64,000 bases of DNA from Blastococcus sp. KM273128 (GCF_021698975.1 NZ_SSXA01000003.1:27200-91199); one strand, 5' to 3'. Shown: positions 25,764 to 34,698, numbered from the stretch's first letter. The notes: generated by a model not told the origin, from the sequence alone. A program made the numbers and translations.

Positions 25764-25824
25764 CGCGGTGTCGTCCGGAGGACGACGGAGTCATCGCGGT
25801 GTCGCCCGGAGGGCGACGGTGTCA
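25764..25824. repeat. Two tandem 30-bp hairpin units with compensatory change
   Basis: Units 25764-25794 and 25795-25824 share GCGGTGTCG-CCGGAGG-CGACGG-GTCA. Each folds as GTCGTCC/GGACGAC or GTCGCCC/GGGCGAC around GGA. The T-to-C change in one arm is matched by A-to-G in the other. Unit 2 contains the stop codon of the leftward alcohol dehydrogenase, for which these may act as a terminator. Confidence 0.78.
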
Positions 25825-26832
25825 CGGCGTGATGACGAGGCGGATCGGGTTGCCCTCCTTGTTCGCCAGCCGGGCCACGCCGTCGGCGGCCTCGGTGAGG
25901 GGCAGGGTGCCGGAGATGGAGCGGGAGAGGTCCAGGCGGTGGTGCCGCACCAGGTCCACCAGCTCGACCACGTGGGCCGGCTCGGAGCCGTAGTGGCCAA
26001 GGATCCGCTGCCCGAAGTAGCTGAACTGGGTGCCGTTGCGGATCTCCAGCGGCTGGTCGGTGAGGCCGACGAGCACCAGGGCGCCGTCCCGCTCCAGGCA
26101 GCGGACAGCCTGCTCGCGCACCGGTGCGACGCCGGCGAAGTCGAAGGCGAACGCCAGCCCCGCCCCACCGGTCAGCTCGCGGACGCGGGTCGCGATGTCC
26201 TCGGCGGGGTCCAGCGCGAGGTCCGCGCCGAAGTCCAGCGCCCGCTGACGGGCGGCCGGCACCGGGTCGACGGCGACGATCGGGGCGGCCCCGGCCAGCC
26301 GCAGCAGCTGCACCGCGTGCGCGCCCAGCCCGCCGATGCCCCAGACGCCGACCGGCTGTGCGGCCCGCACCTGCGCCGTCCGCACGATCGAGGCCCACGG
26401 CGTCGACACCGCGTCGGGCACGATGCACGCCTGCTCGAACGGCAGGTCGTCCGGGATCGGCACGACCGTCCCCGCCGTGGCGAGGGCGTACTGCGCCCAG
26501 CCGCCGTCGTAGTCGACGCCGCGGGTGTGGATCCAGCCGTCCTTCTCCTCCCCGGCCTGCAGCAGCACCCGCTGCCCCTCGGCGAGGCCGGTCACCCCGT
26601 CCCCGAGCACGGCCACGGTGCCTGCGACCTCGTGGCCGAGCGTCACCTCGTCGCCGGCGAGGAACAGCGGCGAGAGCTGCCCCTCGATCAGGTGGACGTC
26701 GGAGAGGCAGATCCCCGCCGCGGCGACCTGGATCAGCACCTCCCCGGGGCCGGGCACCGGCACGGGCACCTCCTTCACCGCGAACTCACGGGTGCGCACG
26801 TCCAGCCGGCCGGCCAGCATCGAGTCAGGCAT
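25822..26832 (-). CDS. MDR-family (zinc-type) alcohol dehydrogenase
   Basis: 336-residue medium-chain dehydrogenase/reductase. GroES-like domain with AAGICLSDVHLIEGQ (catalytic Cys) and VTLGHEVAGTVAVLGDGV (His-Glu); Rossmann domain with PVGVWGIGGLGAHAVQLLRL and NAD-selecting VAVDPVPAARQRAL. The usual four-Cys structural zinc lobe is replaced by EEKDGWIHTRGVDYDGG, so the structural zinc is probably absent. Substrate unknown. ATG 26832 follows a G-rich ribosome-binding site. Divergent from the PBP gene across 171 bp. Confidence 0.9.
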   Translation of the reverse strand: MPDSMLAGRLDVRTREFAVKEVPVPVPGPGEVLIQVAAAGICLSDVHLIEGQLSPLFLAGDEVTLGHEVAGTVAVLGDGVTGLAEGQRVLLQAGEEKDGWIHTRGVDYDGGWAQYALATAGTVVPIPDDLPFEQACIVPDAVSTPWASIVRTAQVRAAQPVGVWGIGGLGAHAVQLLRLAGAAPIVAVDPVPAARQRALDFGADLALDPAEDIATRVRELTGGAGLAFAFDFAGVAPVREQAVRCLERDGALVLVGLTDQPLEIRNGTQFSYFGQRILGHYGSEPAHVVELVDLVRHHRLDLSRSISGTLPLTEAADGVARLANKEGNPIRLVITP

Positions 26833-27003
26833 GCCCCCATCCAACGCCGTGGCCCGCGCGCCGACGACCCGGGGCCTGGAGCGCCGGGTGGCGGGCGGGG
26901 ACCGGGAGGCGGACGGGACGGTTCCGGTTGCGCGTCCCGCCGCGAGGTTCGTTGTGGAACGCGGGCGACCCTGCTGAGCTGGGCATTCGGCGGGAGGAGG
27001 GTC

Positions 27004-29403
27004 ATGGAGTCGCGCACGGGGACGGGTCGCACCCTGCTCAGGCTCGCGTGCGCCGTCCTGGTCGCCGGGGCCCTGGTGGCCGGGCTCCTGCTGCCCTGGG
27101 TGGGCGGGCCGGCCCTGGCCGCACGCAGCTCCTCGGCGCTGCTCGGCGAGCCGCCGGAGGAGTTCTCCGTCGAGGTGCCGGCCCGCAACACCGTGGTGCT
27201 CGCCGCCGACGGCGAGGTCATCACCTCCTTCTACCGGGAGAACCGCGAGCCGGTGGAGTTCGACCAGATCGCGGAGGTCATGCGGCAGGCGCTGGTCGCC
27301 GTCGAGGACGCGCGGTTCTACGAGCACGGCGGGCTGGACGTGCAGGGCACCACGCGCGCCCTGGTCACCAACATCGCCGCCGGCGAGGTCGAGGAGGGTG
27401 GCTCGACGCTCACCCAGCAGCTGGTCAAGCAGACCCTGCTGCAGTCGGCGCGGACCCAGGAGGAGCGCGACGCGGCGACCGAGAAGACCTTCGGCCGCAA
27501 GCTGCGCGAGGCCCGGCTGGCGCTGGCGATGGAGTCGACCTACAGCAAGGACGAGCTGCTCACCCGCTACCTCAACATCGTCTACTTCGGGCAGAACGCC
27601 TACGGCGTGCAGCCGGCGGCCCAGGCGTTCTTCGGCGTCGACGCCGCGGAGCTGAGCCTGCCCCAGGCCGCGCTGCTGGCCGGGCTGGTGCAGAGCCCCC
27701 AGGACCACGATCCCTTCACCGACCCCGAGGGCGCCACGGTCCGGCGCAACCAGGTGCTGGCCCGCATGGCCGAGCAGGGGTACGTCACCCCCGAGCAGCA
27801 GGCCGAGGCCGCGGCCGCCCCGCTGGGCCTCGCCCCGGCCCCGGCACCGCGCCGCGGGTGCGTCGAGGCCGCCGTGGGCGCCTACGTCTGCGACTTCGTG
27901 CAGCGGTACCTGATCGAGGAGCTCGGCCTCACCCAGGACGACCTCGACCGCAACGGCTACGTCGTCCAGACCACGCTCGACGCCGACCTGCAGCGCGCCG
28001 GCGACGCGGCCGTGCTGGCGAACCAGCCGCTGGAGAGCTCGCTGGCCGCCACCTTCACGGCGGTGGAGCCGGGCACCGGCCACCTGCTGGCCATGAGCGT
28101 CAACCGCCTCTTCGGCCACGACGAGAGCGACGAGCGGCAGGAGTCGGTCAACCTGAACGCGCTGCCCAGCCGGGGCGCCGGGTCGACCTACAAGGTGTTC
28201 GTGGCCGCGGCGGCGCTGGCGCGCGGCTACTCCACCGAGTACACGCTCACCGCGCCCAGCCCGTACGTCTCCCGGGTGTACCGGGAGGGCCGCGGCTTCT
28301 ACGACGTCCGCAACTCCGGCAGCTACCGGGCCTCGCTGGACCTGACGACGGCGCTCTACCAGTCGTCGAACACCTACTTCCTCGCCCTGGAGGACGCGCT
28401 GGGCAGCGTCGAGGAGCCGGTGCGGATGGCCGAGCGGATGGGGCTCTACGCCTACGGTCCCGACGGCCTGGCGCAGCGCACGATCGACGAGAACAACGGC
28501 TCCTTCGCCTTCGGCCCCGAGGCCACCAGCCCGCTGGGCCTGGCCAGCGCGTACTCCACGCTGGCGGCCTCGGGCACCCGGTGCGAGGTCGTCCCGGTGA
28601 CCGCGCTGCTGGATCGGGAGGGGGAGCCGGTGCTGGGCCCCGACGGCGAGCCGCTGGTGGGCGGCGACCGCTGCACGCCGGAGGCGATCCCGCCCGGCGT
28701 GGCCGACACGCTCAACCAGATGCTCCGCAAGGACGTCGAGCCGGGCTACGGCGGCCAGACCGGCCGGCGGGCGTACGTGCCCGGTCACCAGATCGCCGGG
28801 AAGACGGGCACCACCCAGGAGAACGTCTCGGTGGCGTTCGTCGGCTACACGCCGGAGATCGCCGCCAGCGTGATGGTGTTCAACCCCAAGGAGAACGAGG
28901 ACGTCGGCGGTTTCGGCGGGGGCAAGGGCGCCACCATCTGGCACGACGCGATGGCGCCGGTCCTCACCGCCCGGGGCAGCAGCGACTTCCCGCCCGCCGA
29001 CCCCGAGGTGGTCCGGGGGAACACCGTCCGGGTGCCGTCCTGCGACGAGCCGTTCGCGTGCCAGGCCGTGCTCGAGGACGCCGGCTTCGTCCCCCGCGTG
29101 CTTCGGGTGGACAGCGACCTCGCCCCCGGCGCGCTCGTCGGCACCAGCCCGCCGGCCGGTGGCCGCGCCGTGCCGGGCCAGGTCATCGCGATCCTGGTCA
29201 GCAACGGGTCCCGCTACGTCCCGCCGCCCCCGCCTCCTCCGCCGGCGCCCGAACCACCGCCTCCACCGGTGCCCGACCCGGCGCCCGCGCCCCCGCCGGC
29301 ACCGCCGGGCCCGGGCACCGGCACCGAGGAGCCGCAGCCGCCGGCCGGCCCCGTGTCAGCCGAGACGTGGCGGGACCGGTTCCCCTTCCCGCCGCGGCGC
29401 TGA
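27004..29403 (+). CDS. Bifunctional class A penicillin-binding protein (transglycosylase/transpeptidase)
   Basis: 799 residues. One transmembrane helix (about 12-35), GT51 glycosyltransferase with AVEDARFYEHGGLD and GGSTLTQQLVKQ, then transpeptidase with Ser394 in GSTYK, SSN at 454-456 and KTGTT at 600-602. A PASTA-like domain (about 672-735) and a Pro-rich tail end the protein. It polymerises and cross-links peptidoglycan outside the membrane. Excellent GGGAGGAGGG ribosome-binding site before ATG 27004. The 3' 48 nt overlap the convergent YihY gene. Confidence 0.96.
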   Translation: MESRTGTGRTLLRLACAVLVAGALVAGLLLPWVGGPALAARSSSALLGEPPEEFSVEVPARNTVVLAADGEVITSFYRENREPVEFDQIAEVMRQALVAVEDARFYEHGGLDVQGTTRALVTNIAAGEVEEGGSTLTQQLVKQTLLQSARTQEERDAATEKTFGRKLREARLALAMESTYSKDELLTRYLNIVYFGQNAYGVQPAAQAFFGVDAAELSLPQAALLAGLVQSPQDHDPFTDPEGATVRRNQVLARMAEQGYVTPEQQAEAAAAPLGLAPAPAPRRGCVEAAVGAYVCDFVQRYLIEELGLTQDDLDRNGYVVQTTLDADLQRAGDAAVLANQPLESSLAATFTAVEPGTGHLLAMSVNRLFGHDESDERQESVNLNALPSRGAGSTYKVFVAAAALARGYSTEYTLTAPSPYVSRVYREGRGFYDVRNSGSYRASLDLTTALYQSSNTYFLALEDALGSVEEPVRMAERMGLYAYGPDGLAQRTIDENNGSFAFGPEATSPLGLASAYSTLAASGTRCEVVPVTALLDREGEPVLGPDGEPLVGGDRCTPEAIPPGVADTLNQMLRKDVEPGYGGQTGRRAYVPGHQIAGKTGTTQENVSVAFVGYTPEIAASVMVFNPKENEDVGGFGGGKGATIWHDAMAPVLTARGSSDFPPADPEVVRGNTVRVPSCDEPFACQAVLEDAGFVPRVLRVDSDLAPGALVGTSPPAGGRAVPGQVIAILVSNGSRYVPPPPPPPPAPEPPPPPVPDPAPAPPPAPPGPGTGTEEPQPPAGPVSAETWRDRFPFPPRR

Positions 29404-30258
29404 CCGGGCGCCGGCGAGCTCGTCCAGCGTCTGGGTGGTGAGCCAGCCCAGCAGCACGACCAGGTGGAGCAGGAACAGCCACAGCGCGAGCGCGACCACG
29501 CCGCCCACGACGTCCAGCTCGCCGAACGGCGCGCCGAGGTCGAGCGGCAGCGCCAGGAACAGCACGAAGCCCTGGAGGAAGCCGGACAGGCAGGCGGCGG
29601 TGAACAGGGCGCCGACCAGCAGCGAGCGCCACCGCACCCGGCCCCCGCCGACGACGCGGAACCCCCAGGCCAGCGGCAGCGTCAGCGCCGCCAGCACCGC
29701 GTAGTAGCCGAGCGCCACCTGGCCGAGCGTGGCCAGGGCGCCGCCGCGGTCGGCGAGGTCGGCCATCTGCGCCGCGGCGAGCAGCAGCGGGTAGAGCAGC
29801 ACCGGGGCGAGGAGCAGGAGCGGCAGCGCGGCGAGCCGCCCCCGCCAGGCGGTGTGGCCCTCGTGACGCGACGAGAAGCGCAGCAGGGCGCGGCGGAGGC
29901 CCTCGCCGTAGAGGGACATCGGGAGCAGGGCCAGCAGCGCTCCCAGCGGGTCGAGGCCGGCGCCGGCCTCGACCAGCCGGTCGACCGCCGCCGGCGCACC
30001 CAGCTCGCCGGGCAGCAGGTCGCCGACCCGCTCGCCGAGCTCGCGCACCCGCTCCGACGAGGTGATCCAGGCGGTGAGCCCGAACGAGAGCACGAGCAGC
30101 GGCACGACGGCGATGCCCGCGTAGAAGGTGAGCCCGGCGGCGATCAGCATGAGGTCGCGCCCCCGCAGCCGCTCCCGCACCCCTGCGGGGAGACCCCGCA
30201 GCACCGCGGCCACCCGGGACCACCGGCTCACGGGCTGCCGGTCACGGGACGGGCTCAC
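29356..30258 (-). CDS. YihY/BrkB-family membrane protein
   Basis: 300 residues with about six transmembrane helices typical of the YihY/virulence factor BrkB family: LMLIAAGLTFYAGIAVVPLLVLS at the start, LPMSLYGEGLRRALLRF in the middle, and late VVGGVVALALWLFLLHLVVLLG. Often misnamed ribonuclease BN; role in envelope physiology is unproven. GTG 30258. Its C-terminal codons overlap 48 nt of the convergent PBP gene, an unusual coding overlap. A 383-bp gap separates it from the divergent NlpC/P60 gene. Confidence 0.88.
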   Translation of the reverse strand: MSPSRDRQPVSRWSRVAAVLRGLPAGVRERLRGRDLMLIAAGLTFYAGIAVVPLLVLSFGLTAWITSSERVRELGERVGDLLPGELGAPAAVDRLVEAGAGLDPLGALLALLPMSLYGEGLRRALLRFSSRHEGHTAWRGRLAALPLLLLAPVLLYPLLLAAAQMADLADRGGALATLGQVALGYYAVLAALTLPLAWGFRVVGGGRVRWRSLLVGALFTAACLSGFLQGFVLFLALPLDLGAPFGELDVVGGVVALALWLFLLHLVVLLGWLTTQTLDELAGARSAPRREGEPVPPRLG

Positions 30259-30408
30259 GGCGATCCATCCTCCGGTAGTGGTCCGGTGCGGCCGCGACGA
30301 AACGGGTCCGGCCGGGTGCCGGCTCCCGGGGCGGGCGGGAACACCCAGGTCGCTGGGGCGCGTGTGACTCTGCGCGCAGGAAGAACTACACGAATGTGGT
30401 TCCGAGCA

Positions 30409-30438
30409 TTGTCACGACCGGGTCACGGCCCCTACGGT
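30409..30438 (+). promoter_or_regulatory. Putative promoter of the NlpC/P60 gene
   Basis: TTGTCA (30409-30414), 18-bp spacer, TACGGT (30433-30438), about 200 bp before the start codon. The rest of 30259-30408 shows no gene. Confidence 0.6.
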
Positions 30439-30444
30439 GAGTAC

Positions 30445-30641
30445 GTCCGTCGGGGCTTTCCGTCACTGCCGAGTGACCTCCGCCGGACGCCGTCGAGCGA
30501 GCCGGGCACCCGCGCAGGTGCGGTGCCGGACCGGGACAACTGCGGCGCTGGTACGGGACGGACCCCTCCGTCCCGGGGCGCGAGCGGGGACCTGCCGGGG
30601 CCCGGAGGCGGCCGTGGACGAGATCGGAGAGCCGCCGCACC
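30445..30641 (+). other. Long structured 5' leader of the NlpC/P60 gene
   Basis: About 197 nt predicted from the promoter to the ATG, with three clear hairpins: GTCACT/AGTGAC (30462-30477), CCGGgCACC/GGTGCCGG with one bulge (30502-30529), and CGGGACGG/CCGTCCCG (30554-30575). Such leaders before actinobacterial cell-wall hydrolases are often c-di-AMP (ydaO) riboswitches, but I could not find the conserved ydaO core, so the class is unassigned. Confidence 0.45.
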
Positions 30642-31721
30642 ATGGCGACCCCCCTGCGCACCCCCGCCCGCCGCCGCACCGCCGGTCGGGTGGCGCTGTC
30701 CCTCGCCGGCGCCGTCGGCATCCTGCTGACGACGGTCCCCGCGTCCGCGAACCCCGCCTCGCCCACCACGTCCGGTGACGCCGCCCGGCTGCTCGCCGAG
30801 CGCGGCCACCAGCTCGAGGTCGTGACCGAGCAGTTCAACGAGGCCCGCGATGCGCTGACGGCCCAGCAGGCCGCCGCCGAGGCCGCCGCCGCGCAGCTGC
30901 AGCAGGCCACCGCCGACCTCGCCCGCGCGCAGCAGCAGGTGCGCGGCATCGCCCGCAGCGCCTGGACCGGCGAGGGCCTGGGCTCCTTCCAGGCCCTGCT
31001 CACCAGCGAGTCGGCCGACGAGTTCGTCAGCCGCGTCAGCACGCTGGAGACCATCTCGGGCCACCAGGGGGTGGTGCTGGCGCAGGCCGCGGAGGCCGGC
31101 GTGGCCGCCGCTCGGGCCCAGGCGACCGCACAGGAGGCCGCCGCGCAGGCGCGGGCCACCTACGACTCCATCGCCGTGCAGCAGGCCGAGCTGCAGGGGC
31201 AGGTCGACGAGTTCCGCGCCCAGTTCGACCGGCTCAGCGCCGCCGAGCGCCAGGCCGTCGCCGAGGCCCACCACGCCGAGGAGCGCGCGGCCGAGCCGCA
31301 GCGCGCCAGCCGCGACGAGCGCGAGGCGCCGACGCCTGCGCCTGCCGCGCCGGTGGTGGCCGACAGCGCGGCCGCGCAGAAGGCCGTGGACGCCGCCATG
31401 GCGCAGCGCGGCAAGCCCTACGTGTGGGCGGCCACGGGGCCCAACGCCTTCGACTGCTCCGGGCTGACCTCCTACGCCTTCCGCGCGGCGGGGATCTCCC
31501 TGCCCCGGGCCAGCCGCAACCAGGCGGGCGTCGGCCGGGCGATCTCCCGCGCCGAGCTGCGCCCCGGCGACCTGGTGTTCTTCTACAGCCCGATCAGCCA
31601 CGTGGGCATCTACATCGGCAACGGCCAGATGGTGCACGCGCCGACGTCGGGCGACGTCGTCAAGGTGGCGAGCGTCGACTCCATGGGTGGCTACGCCGGG
31701 GCGCGGCGCGTCGCGGGATGA
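30642..31721 (+). CDS. NlpC/P60 (C40) peptidoglycan endopeptidase with coiled-coil
   Basis: 359 residues, secreted. Signal peptide about 1-36 ending VPASANP. Residues 45-225 are Ala/Gln/Glu-rich coiled coil resembling RipA/RipC N-termini. The C-terminal NlpC/P60 domain begins AVDAAMAQRGKPYVWAATG; catalytic Cys272 lies in NAFDCSGLTSYAF, His in ISHVGIYIGNGQMVHAP. It hydrolyses the D-Glu-mDAP bond in peptide stems during cell separation. ATG 30642 follows GGAG. A long structured leader precedes it. Ends 4 nt from the convergent hypothetical gene. Confidence 0.94.
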   Translation: MATPLRTPARRRTAGRVALSLAGAVGILLTTVPASANPASPTTSGDAARLLAERGHQLEVVTEQFNEARDALTAQQAAAEAAAAQLQQATADLARAQQQVRGIARSAWTGEGLGSFQALLTSESADEFVSRVSTLETISGHQGVVLAQAAEAGVAAARAQATAQEAAAQARATYDSIAVQQAELQGQVDEFRAQFDRLSAAERQAVAEAHHAEERAAEPQRASRDEREAPTPAPAAPVVADSAAAQKAVDAAMAQRGKPYVWAATGPNAFDCSGLTSYAFRAAGISLPRASRNQAGVGRAISRAELRPGDLVFFYSPISHVGIYIGNGQMVHAPTSGDVVKVASVDSMGGYAGARRVAG

Positions 31722-31725
31722 ACCG

Positions 31726-32271
31726 CTAGCCCGCGTCCGGCCCGCCGACCCGCTGGAGCAGGCCCCAGACGAACACCGCCCGCACCCCGCCGGGGAGGTG
31801 CACCTCCGAGCGGGTGGGCACGCCGGTCGCGGCGCCGCGGGCGCCCGGCAGCCCGGCGACGTCGTCCAGCACGTGCTGCCACACCAGCAGCCGGTGCGGA
31901 CCGGCCGCCGGCACCGGTGAGCCCGGCGCCCGGGCGAGGTGCTCGTGCAGCACCGCGCCCCCGGGGCCGCTGACGACCTCCCACCACTGGTGCGGCCACA
32001 GCGGCAGCGGCCAGCGCCGGACCTGGACGTCCAGGTCTCCGAAGCGCCGGTCCTCCAGCTCCTCCGGGGGGCCGAGCACCGCGGTGCGCAGGGCCAGCCC
32101 GCGCGGGGCCCGCCGCGAGTGCTGGAGCGCCTGCCAGCGGGTGTGCGCGGCGTGCGCCTCGCCCCGGGTGGCGCCCAGCCGGGGCAGCGCCTCCGCCGCC
32201 AGGTCGGGCCGGACGTCGGCCATCCGGCGCAGCAGCACGAGGCAGAACTCCCGCCGGGCCAGTCCGCGCAC
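31726..32271 (-). CDS. Hypothetical protein
   Basis: About 181 residues from GTG 32271; ATG 32223 ([13 protein letters not shown]) is the alternative start. Almost every codon ends in G or C, supporting coding status. Contains [41 protein letters not shown] and the C-terminal [15 protein letters not shown], so a soluble alpha/beta domain rich in Trp. No family recognised. Convergent with the NlpC/P60 gene and divergent from DUF3817. Confidence 0.65.
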   Translation of the reverse strand: MRGLARREFCLVLLRRMADVRPDLAAEALPRLGATRGEAHAAHTRWQALQHSRRAPRGLALRTAVLGPPEELEDRRFGDLDVQVRRWPLPLWPHQWWEVVSGPGGAVLHEHLARAPGSPVPAAGPHRLLVWQHVLDDVAGLPGARGAATGVPTRSEVHLPGGVRAVFVWGLLQRVGGPDAG

Positions 32272-32387
32272 GGGGGCGACCCTGCCACCGCGCCCGCTGC
32301 CGCGAACATCACACCCCCGGGCGGGGACGCCACCGGCGGCCCGCTCGTTTACCCCGCGGACCCAGCCCCCGGACACGAGGACGCCCG

Positions 32388-32711
32388 TTGAGCCCGCGCA
32401 CCGTCACCACCGCCTTCCGCCTCGTCGCCATCGCCGAGGCGATCACCTGGGTCGGCCTGCTGGCCGGGATGTTCGTGAAGTGGGTGCTGCAGACCTCCGA
32501 GGTCGGCGTCCAGGTCTTCGGGCCCATCCACGGGGGCGTCTTCGTCGTCTACGTCCTGGTCGCGCTCGTCGCGGCGCGGGTGCTGCGCTGGTCGCCGTCC
32601 ACCACGCTGCTGGCGCTGGCCGCCTCGGTGCCGCCGCTGGCCACCGTCTGGTTCGAGCGGTGGGCGACCCGCACCGGCGCGCTGCCCGCGCGCGAGGCGC
32701 TGACCGCCTGA
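32388..32711 (+). CDS. DUF3817 membrane protein
   Basis: 107 residues with three transmembrane helices, starting [27 protein letters not shown] and continuing [20 protein letters not shown], the DUF3817 (YdzA-like) pattern. Function unknown. Begins with a TTG codon at 32388, with GAGG about 7 nt upstream. Precedes the beta-lactamase-like gene by 33 nt. Confidence 0.87.
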   Translation: MSPRTVTTAFRLVAIAEAITWVGLLAGMFVKWVLQTSEVGVQVFGPIHGGVFVVYVLVALVAARVLRWSPSTTLLALAASVPPLATVWFERWATRTGALPAREALTA

Positions 32712-32744
32712 TCAGCCGGGCGGGCCGGTCGCTACGGTCCGGTC

Positions 32745-34100
32745 ATGCCCGAGCCCGTGCTGCCCTCGACCGCCCGCCTCCTGCTGGCCCGCACCGCGCG
32801 GGTGCAGCGCGACGGGCGCGCGCCGGGCCTGGTCGCCGGCGTCGTCCGGGACGGCGGGCTGGCGTGGTCGGCCGGTCGCGGGGAGGTGCCGGGGCCGCAC
32901 ACCGACGTCCAGTACCGGCTCGGGTCGATCAGCAAGACGGTGACGGCGGTCGTCGTCATGCGGCTGCGCGACGAGGGGCGGCTCGGGCTCGACGACCCGC
33001 TGGAGCGCCACCTGCCAGGCACGCCGTTCGGCGACCGCACCGTCGGGCAGCTCCTCTCCCACCTCGCCGGCGCCTCGGCGGAGAGCCCCGGGGGCTGGTG
33101 GGAGCGCACGCCGGGCGGCTCGCTGGACGACCTGGGCGTGGGCGGGACCGACGTCGTCCTCGGCGCCGCGCGGCGGTTCCACTACTCCAACCTCGGCTTC
33201 GGCCTGCTCGGCGAGCTCGTCGCCCGCCTGCGGGGCCGGTCCTGGGACGACGTCGTCGCCGCCGAGGTGCTGGCACCGCTCGGCATGGGCCGCACCACGC
33301 CGCGGCCGGTCGCCCCGGCCGCCGAGGGCTGGGCGGTGCACCCGTGGGCCGACGTCGTCCTGCCCGAGCCCGAGCACCACGCCGGCGTGATGGCCGCCGC
33401 GGGCCAGCTGTGGGCGTCGCTGGCCGACCTCGCCCGGTTCGCCGCGTTCCTGCTCGGGGACACCGCCGAGGTGCTCGACCCGGCGACGCTGGAGGAGATG
33501 ACGGTGCCGGCCGGGGTCGACCCGTCCGCGCCGGGCTGGTCGGCCTACGGGCTGGGCCTGCAGGTGCTGCGGGTGGACGGGCGGACGCTGGTCGGGCACG
33601 GCGGGTCGATGCCGGGCTTCCTCGCCGGCGTCTTCGTCGACCGGGAGGAGCAGGCCGGCGCGGTGTCGCTGGCCAACACCACCAGCGGCCTGGACCCGCT
33701 GGTGTTCGGGCTGCTGGCCGATCTCCGCACCGCCGAGCCCCGGGTCGTGGAGCCGTGGGTGCCCGCCCCCTCGCCGGTGCCGCTGGAGAGCCTCGGTGTC
33801 TGGTTCTGGGGCCCCGCGCCCTACGCGCTGCGCTCGATCAGCGGCGGGCTGCTGCACCTGGGGCCGCTGCCGGGGCGCCCGGGGCGGGCCAGCCGCTTCA
33901 GCCGGGCCGACGACGGCACCTGGCGCGGGCTGGACGGCTACTTCGCGGGGGAGGCGCTGCGCATCGCCGACGACCACCTCGACCTGGACACCTTCGTGTT
34001 CACCCGCACGCCCTACGACCCGGCCGCGCCGGTGCCCGGCGGCGTGGACGAGCGCGGCTGGCGCTGCCCCGTCCGCCGGGGCCACGATCGAGGAACCTGA
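32745..34100 (+). CDS. Class C beta-lactamase-like serine hydrolase
   Basis: 451 residues. Catalytic motifs of the beta-lactamase/DD-peptidase (S12) family are present: Ser61-x-x-Lys64 in LGSISKTVTAVVV, Tyr147-Ser-Asn in FHYSNLGFG, and HGG in VGHGGSMPG. No signal peptide is evident, so it probably acts inside the cell, like many esterase or D-aminopeptidase relatives. The C-terminal 110 residues form an extra beta-rich lipocalin-like domain (LESLGVWFWGPAPYAL). True antibiotic resistance is unlikely. Confidence 0.9.
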   Translation: MPEPVLPSTARLLLARTARVQRDGRAPGLVAGVVRDGGLAWSAGRGEVPGPHTDVQYRLGSISKTVTAVVVMRLRDEGRLGLDDPLERHLPGTPFGDRTVGQLLSHLAGASAESPGGWWERTPGGSLDDLGVGGTDVVLGAARRFHYSNLGFGLLGELVARLRGRSWDDVVAAEVLAPLGMGRTTPRPVAPAAEGWAVHPWADVVLPEPEHHAGVMAAAGQLWASLADLARFAAFLLGDTAEVLDPATLEEMTVPAGVDPSAPGWSAYGLGLQVLRVDGRTLVGHGGSMPGFLAGVFVDREEQAGAVSLANTTSGLDPLVFGLLADLRTAEPRVVEPWVPAPSPVPLESLGVWFWGPAPYALRSISGGLLHLGPLPGRPGRASRFSRADDGTWRGLDGYFAGEALRIADDHLDLDTFVFTRTPYDPAAPVPGGVDERGWRCPVRRGHDRGT

Positions 34101-34168
34101 TCATCCGGTGTCCTCCCTCACCGTGGGCGCTGAGGGAGGACGCGCCACGACCAGGGAACCCGATCATC
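34081..34168. repeat. Imperfect 25-bp direct repeats flanking a hairpin
   Basis: GCCACGATCGAGGAACCTGATCATC (34081-34105) and its copy beginning at 34144 match at 21 of 25 positions. The first overlaps the end of the serine-hydrolase gene. Between them lies the 11-bp stem terminator at 34110-34141. Confidence 0.7.
34110..34141. terminator. Hairpin between convergent genes
   Basis: GTCCTCCCTCA (34110-34120) and TGAGGGAGGAC (34131-34141) form a perfect 11-bp stem with a 10-nt loop, between the serine hydrolase and a leftward membrane-protein gene. Confidence 0.85.
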
Positions 34169-34179
34169 GCCGGGCTGCG

Positions 34180-34698
34180 TCAGGGGCGGTCGAAGGCGTC
34201 GATCGTGTTCTTGACGACCAGGCCGTAGACCAGGTGCGGCACCAGGTCGCTCAGCCAGTCGGTCGTCGACCACGTCCGCGGGTCGGTGACGCCCAGGACG
34301 GCCATCGGCCCGTTGGCCGCCAGCATCGCGCCCAGGCCGGTGAGCAGGGTGCCGACCGGCTTCGCGGAGAGCAGCCCCGAGGCCCGGGCCAGCCCGCCGA
34401 CCACGCCGACGCCGACGCCGGCCACCAACCCCGTCATCGGACCGAGCCCCTGCACGCGGTTCTGCCGGGTCTGCTCGTCCCCGGGGATGGGCAGGTGCGC
34501 CGCCTCGGCGAGCTTCTCGACGGTGTCCTCGGGCGTCGAGCTGCTGCCGCGGCCGCGCACCACCATGTCCAGGTAGGTGACGGCGTTCAGCGCGGTGGTG
34601 CCGGCCGCGCCGGCGGCCGCGCCCCTGAGCGCCCAGCCCAGCGTGCTGATGCCGCGCCTGCCCTTGCCCGTGCGCCCGAGAGGAGTCCGCTTCGCCAT
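34180..34698 (-). CDS. Conserved membrane protein of unknown function
   Basis: 172 residues with a basic N-terminus (AKRTPLGRTGKGRRG), glycine-rich hydrophobic segments (LRGAAAGAAGTTALNAVTYLDM; LVAGVGVGVVGGLARASGL; LLTGLGAMLAANGPMAVLG) and the final DWLSDLVPHLVYGLVVKNT. The layout resembles small actinobacterial membrane proteins with YqhR/DUF1440-like repeats; no firm assignment. ATG 34698. Head-to-head with the DUF3253 gene. Confidence 0.75.
   Translation of the reverse strand: MAKRTPLGRTGKGRRGISTLGWALRGAAAGAAGTTALNAVTYLDMVVRGRGSSSTPEDTVEKLAEAAHLPIPGDEQTRQNRVQGLGPMTGLVAGVGVGVVGGLARASGLLSAKPVGTLLTGLGAMLAANGPMAVLGVTDPRTWSTTDWLSDLVPHLVYGLVVKNTIDAFDRP

Noticed and set aside
30445..30641. c-di-AMP (ydaO) riboswitch before the NlpC/P60 gene
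   Set aside because: Position fits, but the conserved core sequence near the 3' side was not found.
32745..34100. Antibiotic-resistance beta-lactamase
   Set aside because: Motifs fit the S12 superfamily broadly, but there is no signal peptide and an extra C-terminal domain, so a housekeeping esterase or peptidase is likelier.
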